DNA from: JAFLCL01 sp039809495
GTDB taxonomy: Bacteria > Myxococcota_A > Polyangia > Polyangiales > Sandaracinaceae
DNA: 64,000 nucleotides
Direction of reading: 5' to 3'
Assembly: GCA_039809495.1 (NCBI GenBank)
Contig: JBDHVC010000002.1
Location: 102,008 to 166,007 of the forward strand
Shown: positions 60,601 to 64,000 of the stretch, one piece after another
Numbering within the stretch: the stretch's first letter is position 1
Layout of the letters: every line of letters begins with the position of its first letter
The notes under the pieces: generated by a model
Database searches by the model: none
What the model saw: only the letters and a program-made list of their open reading frames with translations
What the model was told of the DNA's origin: nothing
Position numbers and translations under genes: made by a program

Positions 60601-62304
60601 CGCGCGCTCGCGCTCGATCCGGATCGCGAGATCGCCTACGCGCGGCTGCACGATCTCCTCGCCGAGCGAGGCGATGACCCCGCGCTGCTCGAGCTCGTGA
60701 TGGCGCGCTCGGAGCGGATCGACGATCCCGAGCGCCTCGCGCCGCTGCTCTACGAGCAGGCGAGGCTCTTCCGTGGGCTCGGGCAGATCGACGAGGCGCT
60801 CGCGACGCTCGAGAACCTCCTCCTCCTCGAGCCCGAGCACGTCGGGGGGCTCGCGCTCCAGGTGGAGATCCACGTCCAGCGGGAGGACTTCGGCGAGGCG
60901 GTCGAGTCGCTCCGCGCGCTCGCGTCCGCCGAGAGCGCTCCCTCGAGCCAGCGCCGGATCGCGCGGCTCGGCGCCGCCGAGTTCTTGGAGAAGAAGCTCG
61001 GCGACGCGGCCGGAGCGCTCGCCGAGCTCGAGGCCATCGAGACCGAGCTCGGGATGGCGGACAAGGGCGTCTACGAGCGCATCGCCGCGCTGGCGATGCG
61101 AAGTGGGCGCTCCGAGGACGCGGCGCGAGCCCAGGCGAAGCTCGCGGCGTCGGCGGGGAGCCCCGAGGAGCGCGCGGCCGCGTTCCGCGGGATCGGCGAG
61201 CGAGCGCGTCGCGAGGGGCGGCTCGAGGATGCCGCCGCGGCGTTCGCCAGCGCCCTCGATGCGCGGCCGGACGACGTCGACGCGGCGGAGGCGCTCGCCG
61301 AGATCCCCGCGGCCTCGGACGTGCAAGAGCGCGTCGAGGCCGCCTCGGTCGCGCTCCGCGCGGGCGCGTTCCCGGTGACGAGCGAGCACCTCGCTCGCAT
61401 CGAGCGGATCGCGCGCCTCGCTGGGGACTGGGGCCTCTCGAGCGCGACCCAACAGCTCGTCCGCGCGCTCTCGGGCGGGCCGGGCGAGCCCGCGGACGTG
61501 GAGATCCCGCGTCTGCGCCCGCTCGACGAGGCGAAGCTCTCCGTCGTGGTCGGGATCGGCGAGGAGCCGATGCTCGCGCTGGCCCGCCTCGTCGAGGCGG
61601 TGCTGATCGAGGCCGAGCCGCTCACGCCGAGCGCGCTCGGGGCCACTCCCAAGGACGCGAAGCCCCGGGGCGGCGGTGATGCGGCGGCGGATCTCCTGCA
61701 CGCGGTGACGAGCCAGCTCGGCGCGTCCGGCGACGTCTACATCGTCGGCGAGGGGCGCTCGTTCGGCGCGGGCGTCTCGGGCACGAAGCCCTTCTACGTC
61801 GCGGGCGCCAGCCTGCGCAGCCCCCTCGCGCTCGCGTACGAGGCGGCCTACTTCGCGACGGGGGCCCGAGCCGCGCTCCCGGCCCTCACGCTGCGCGCCG
61901 CGCGCTCGGGCGCGGCCGGCGTGGCGACGACCTTCCTCGCCGCCTGCGCCGCGGGCGGTGTCCTCGTGCCCGGCGCCGACACGACCGGCGGGTTCACCGA
62001 GCGCGCGCGCGCCCTCTCGGGAGCCGCGAGCAAGCGCAGCAAGCGCTTCGCCGAGCTCGCGGGACCGATCGGATCGGCGGCGCGGGTCTCGGAGTGGTGC
62101 CAGGCGTTCGAGGCCTGCCTCGTGCGGATGGCCGTGATCGTGTCGGGCGATCTCGCGCGAGGCCTCGGGGTGCTCTCGGGGGCGACGGGGCGCGTGCCGA
62201 TCCTCTCCGCGGAGGGTCCGGGCACGACCCTCGCGCGCCTCTGGCTGAGCGACGAGGTCATCGCGGCGCGCGCGCGTTTCGGTTGGAGGGCGGGCGATCC
62301 ATGA
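57694..62304 (+). CDS. Giant TPR/helical-repeat protein
   Basis: 1536 residues, ATG. Continuous Ala/Glu/Leu-rich helical repeats, many of TPR type (for example EEALARDPASVEARLLLARLA, RRALALDPDREIAYARLHDLLAE, LENLLLLEPEHVGGLALQVEIH). No signal or TM. The last 250 residues differ and look globular (about 1280-1530: VVGIGEEPMLALARLV, AYEAAYFATGARAALPAL), perhaps a dedicated domain. A scaffold for other proteins is likely. Downstream gene overlap suggests coupling with the acidic protein that follows. Confidence 0.88.
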   Translation: MSASEPTHEASPEDAAPIASADAPLLLSTGHRIAELRAELELQEAKSAKAIVIDAIGHLASFDRAEEAGAPRELVAAYNLDPTFRPPLFALVDGFERKRSLKNLDRLYDAEVKSARGSEDRIDALLDRAFVLDVQGSSADADALLDQALEAGPERAGAWAVLEMLARHRGRDDLARVASRARAERAKTAALRAVLLHEAAVEAEADPKAALALLIEASKADPSSPRILTALDGAARLAGEFDVVVEALARRAEAEADVEPSLAAALFVEASALVRSRLGDGARALAWSGRAVELAMDDPLAWLEHLEAAEAAEDYERVERASARLLELAGDSLGAFSAVIHLRRAEAATALGRSDDAARHLEGARARAPGSETLALLASPDTRPLLGARRDALRSRAEAAPSVEARLEALHALAALDAAEGDVTQLGARIEAFASTLDASREPRALEPSREGDTLRDLVLLAVATGAALPPEVLAPRLLFGLEAPALDEERSAWRLTTIALAASQGRFGIARDAAAAALDDAACASWAPEVAIVFGARAGDEALVARAHEHAARGASADVAWAHAVARARSLVRANELDEAQRVLTEAVSREELDAYGRALLEEVGRARGDVEALLATLRESSANAAPEVLSAQLSSTAHVAEAEGNVELAARSAEEALARDPASVEARLLLARLALRSGDAARAHRVRDGLPAPVWSALRGIDPSTPASERESLLTSLLEDASVGVESALALRTMPSASEPARASAAARLGPDLALGPDPLDPIRAGRAGAWLALADELRNEDGAGDSADEVATFALRMALLAGELDDDAFLRMAELEDVDGDVRPDPALVSSEIVLDALLRGESSDLSELVTTHARHVEGAAVEPTSDVALAQLRLLVATGRGDQALAALRDAVDRAPEDPATLDALRVAAREAKAWPDVVRACDALATLLERVPSAREYAAELLEEAAAVSMDERDDVEAAEDRCRRALALDPDREIAYARLHDLLAERGDDPALLELVMARSERIDDPERLAPLLYEQARLFRGLGQIDEALATLENLLLLEPEHVGGLALQVEIHVQREDFGEAVESLRALASAESAPSSQRRIARLGAAEFLEKKLGDAAGALAELEAIETELGMADKGVYERIAALAMRSGRSEDAARAQAKLAASAGSPEERAAAFRGIGERARREGRLEDAAAAFASALDARPDDVDAAEALAEIPAASDVQERVEAASVALRAGAFPVTSEHLARIERIARLAGDWGLSSATQQLVRALSGGPGEPADVEIPRLRPLDEAKLSVVVGIGEEPMLALARLVEAVLIEAEPLTPSALGATPKDAKPRGGGDAAADLLHAVTSQLGASGDVYIVGEGRSFGAGVSGTKPFYVAGASLRSPLALAYEAAYFATGARAALPALTLRAARSGAAGVATTFLAACAAGGVLVPGADTTGGFTERARALSGAASKRSKRFAELAGPIGSAARVSEWCQAFEACLVRMAVIVSGDLARGLGVLSGATGRVPILSAEGPGTTLARLWLSDEVIAARARFGWRAGDP

Positions 62305-62381
62305 TCCCCGCTGATCCCCTGAACGCGCTCATCCCCCTGGCGCGCACGCTTCACCGCTGCTTTTTCGGAGTGCCCGCTTGA
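62301..62381 (+). CDS. Possible 26-codon bridging ORF
   Basis: ATG 62301 overlaps the TPR stop as ATGA; its own stop (62379-62381) overlaps the TTG start of the next gene as TTGA. Encodes 26 residues, MIPADPLNALIPLARTLHR..., with no family. GGAGG lies 11 nt before the ATG. It may be a coupling leader rather than a functional peptide. Confidence 0.35.
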   Translation: MIPADPLNALIPLARTLHRCFFGVPA

Positions 62382-64000
62382 GCGACGACGAGAACAAGGA
62401 CGCCTTCGATCTGAGCTGGGACGACGCCCTCGCGGATTGGGAGCGCGACATCGACGACTCCGCCGAGGCGAAGTCGGCTCCGATGGCGAACAAGCCGCCC
62501 GCCAAGCCACCCGCGCCCCCGGCGCGACCTCTCTACCAGCCCCCCGATCCGGCGGAGATCGCGCGGCTGCGGCAGCGCCGCGCCGGGGTCGCGGAGGCCG
62601 ATTCGTCCGAGATGACGATGATCGCGGCGCTCCCCTCGCCCGAGCGAGGCGCCGCGCCGACCGCGCCGCCCCCGCCGATGGAGTCGGCGGGAGCGCCGCC
62701 CGAGCGCCCGTCGGGCGCCGACCTCGACCTCGACGATCTCCTCGGCGGCTTCGAGAGCGACACACGCCTCTATCCGGGCGAGGCGCTGAAGGTCTCGCCC
62801 GTGAAGCCGCCTCTCCCGAGGCCTCCCGCGCCACGGGTCGCCGCGCCGCTCGCGGCGGGGGCGAAGTCGCCCGTGAAGCCGCCTCTCCCGAGGGTCCCGA
62901 TCCCGAAGCCCGGCGGGGGACTCGCCGCCGGCGGCCAGGCGCGGCCTCCCGCTCCCCCGAAGGGCGCGGTCGAGCCGCCGCGCGCCCCCGACGCCGCTCA
63001 GCCGCCCTCGAAGGCGGGCGCCGCCGCGCCGGCGCTCGATCCCTTCGCGTCCTTGGACGACGATCTCGCGCTGCTCGGCGGCGCGCTCGAGGTGCCGGCC
63101 CCCAAGGCCGCTCTGCCGAAGCTGGCCGCGGCGACGCCTGCGGCGAGCGCGGCCGGGGTCGCCGACGATGACATCGACGCGATGCTCTCGGATCTCGGAG
63201 GGCCGCCCCCATTCGACGCGCACACCGCGAAGACCCCGATCCCGCCTCCGCTCGAGCGCAGCCTCGCGTCGTCGGACGAGCCGCCCCCGATCGCGCTCGG
63301 CGCGGCGGAGCGTGCGTCGAGCGCCGAGGATCCGGCGACGACGAGCTTCGATGACTTCGATCTCGAGATCGACGCGATGCTCGGGGAGCCGGCGCGCGAG
63401 AGCGCGGAGCCGGCGGATCCGGCGGCCGCGGCGCCGCTCGAGGCCGAGGAGCCGCGCTCGAGCGAGGGCGCGGGCGCGGACGACGACTTCTTCCTCCTCG
63501 GCGACGAGGAGCCGGCCCCGCCCTCGATCGCGCTCGACGCCACGGCGCACGAGGTGCCGGCCGGTGAGCGACCGACCGCCGAGCTTCCACGGCCGGCCCC
63601 ATCGACCGAGGGAGCGACCGAGCGGGGGCCCGAGGTGCGGCCCGCGAGCGGGGTCGGATCGATCCGGCCCGATCGGGGCGCGCAGGCCGCGCGCCGCACG
63701 GTGCGCTCGCGCAAGCCGAGGCGAGAGGTGTTCCCGCTCGTCGGTCGCCAGCCCGACGCGCTCGCCGCTCGCGCGCATCTCCTCGAGCTCTCGGCCGAGT
63801 CGGAGGCGCTCTCCGCGTCTGCGCGGGCCCGCGCGCTCCTCGCCGCGGCGGAGCTCCAGCTCGCGCTCGGAGCGCCCGACGCCGTCGCGCGCCTCGTGGA
63901 GCGGGCCGTCGCGCTCGCCCCGAGCGACGTCGCGGTGCTGCGGATGGCGCGCGCGGTGGCGGCGGCGCGGCGGGAGCCGGCCTCGATCGCGCGGTGGCTC
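62378..64000 (+). CDS. Long acidic/Pro-rich protein, 3' end beyond window
   Basis: At least 541 residues from TTG 62378, supported by CGGAG 7 nt upstream; no stop before the window edge. The start is acidic (SDDENKDAFDLSWDDALADWERDIDD). The next 400 residues are disordered, Ala/Pro-rich, with SPVKPPLPR twice and five short acidic-hydrophobic motifs (LDLDDLLGG, DDDLALLGG, DDIDAMLSD, LEIDAMLGE, DDDFFLLGD). From about residue 450 on, TPR-like helices begin (ALLAAAELQLALGAPDAVARLVERA). No membrane signal. Partial; the end needs the neighbouring sequence. Confidence 0.75.
   Translation, partial: MSDDENKDAFDLSWDDALADWERDIDDSAEAKSAPMANKPPAKPPAPPARPLYQPPDPAEIARLRQRRAGVAEADSSEMTMIAALPSPERGAAPTAPPPPMESAGAPPERPSGADLDLDDLLGGFESDTRLYPGEALKVSPVKPPLPRPPAPRVAAPLAAGAKSPVKPPLPRVPIPKPGGGLAAGGQARPPAPPKGAVEPPRAPDAAQPPSKAGAAAPALDPFASLDDDLALLGGALEVPAPKAALPKLAAATPAASAAGVADDDIDAMLSDLGGPPPFDAHTAKTPIPPPLERSLASSDEPPPIALGAAERASSAEDPATTSFDDFDLEIDAMLGEPARESAEPADPAAAAPLEAEEPRSSEGAGADDDFFLLGDEEPAPPSIALDATAHEVPAGERPTAELPRPAPSTEGATERGPEVRPASGVGSIRPDRGAQAARRTVRSRKPRREVFPLVGRQPDALAARAHLLELSAESEALSASARARALLAAAELQLALGAPDAVARLVERAVALAPSDVAVLRMARAVAAARREPASIARWL

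Noticed and set aside
59167..61701. 844-codon antisense frame inside the giant TPR gene
   Set aside because: Composition typical of antisense to Ala/Glu-rich helices in a high-GC genome. No start signal.
1..64000. tRNA, rRNA, prophage, insertion sequences or integron
   Set aside because: No cloverleaf-like CCA-ended segments, transposase, integrase or phage structural genes are recognisable. Gaps are too short and fully accounted for.

Overview
The window looks like a chromosomal segment of a high-GC (roughly 70-75% G+C by eye) delta-proteobacterial predator-type genome, most likely Myxococcota, order Polyangiales (Sandaracinus-like). This is inferred from protein style, not from a marker gene. 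The clues are zinc-ribbon Ser/Thr kinases with extracytoplasmic sensor regions, an AgmX/PglI-type C-terminal domain, many Cys-rich or 'SDAG' lipoproteins, a MopE-like motif, giant TPR proteins, and a small ribbon-helix-helix protein of myxobacterial type. I see no rRNA, tRNA, CRISPR array, insertion sequence or prophage. Coding density is very high. The many long antisense reading frames are GC-driven shadows of the genes listed here.

Layout, left to right. 0-7 kb (minus strand): an Ser/Thr phospho-signalling operon (zinc-ribbon transmembrane scaffold, zinc-ribbon kinase, secreted beta-propeller) preceded by a lipoprotein gene. 7-12 kb (plus): a GldA/GldF/GldG-like ABC system plus a DUF4340 protein, behind a good sigma70-type promoter. 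12-15.3 kb (plus): a prolyl oligopeptidase lipoprotein and an FHA-GGDEF diguanylate cyclase. 15.5-20 kb (minus): an operon-like run of a HEAT/LRV-like protein, a TPR protein, a DUF2804 protein, yacG and an outer-membrane protein. 20.2-24.7 kb (plus): panB-panC (pantothenate) and a soluble-type lytic transglycosylase. 24.7-26.8 kb (minus): a lipoprotein and a FliJ/SctO-like coiled-coil protein. 27-31 kb (plus): a LolC/E-type permease with a large insertion, then a fused amino-acid binding protein/permease and its ATPase. 31-33 kb (minus): manA and psuG. 33-34.4 kb (plus): two small exported or unknown proteins. 34.6-45 kb: large secreted lipoproteins (a PD40/heme-motif protein, a VWA/TSP3 protein and an 870-residue unknown), a histidine kinase, a C-terminal processing protease, a small ribbon-helix-helix protein and a hydrolase. 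45.5-51.5 kb: a GT39-type membrane glycosyltransferase, divergent from a discoidin-domain membrane protein and a membrane-anchored sulfatase-superfamily enzyme. 51.6-55 kb: an orphan ABC ATPase, a REC-GGDEF protein and a Cys-rich lipoprotein. 55-64 kb (plus): a PP2C phosphatase fused to a cyclic-nucleotide-binding domain, a FecR-like lipoprotein, a 1536-residue TPR protein, a possible 26-codon bridging ORF and a long acidic/Pro-rich protein that runs off the window.

The most unusual item is not a protein. At least four intergenic regions directly downstream of unrelated plus-strand genes (panC, the AgmX-like gene, the REC-GGDEF gene and, in shorter form, the DUF4340 gene) carry a related, strongly folding element. 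Two of its stems show paired base changes between copies. This is a candidate undescribed structured 3'UTR/terminator RNA family. Signalling is a recurring theme: one kinase with a TM scaffold carrying four R-T-[ML]-L motifs, one PP2C-cNMP phosphatase, one FHA domain and two diguanylate cyclases that both keep the product-inhibition I-site.
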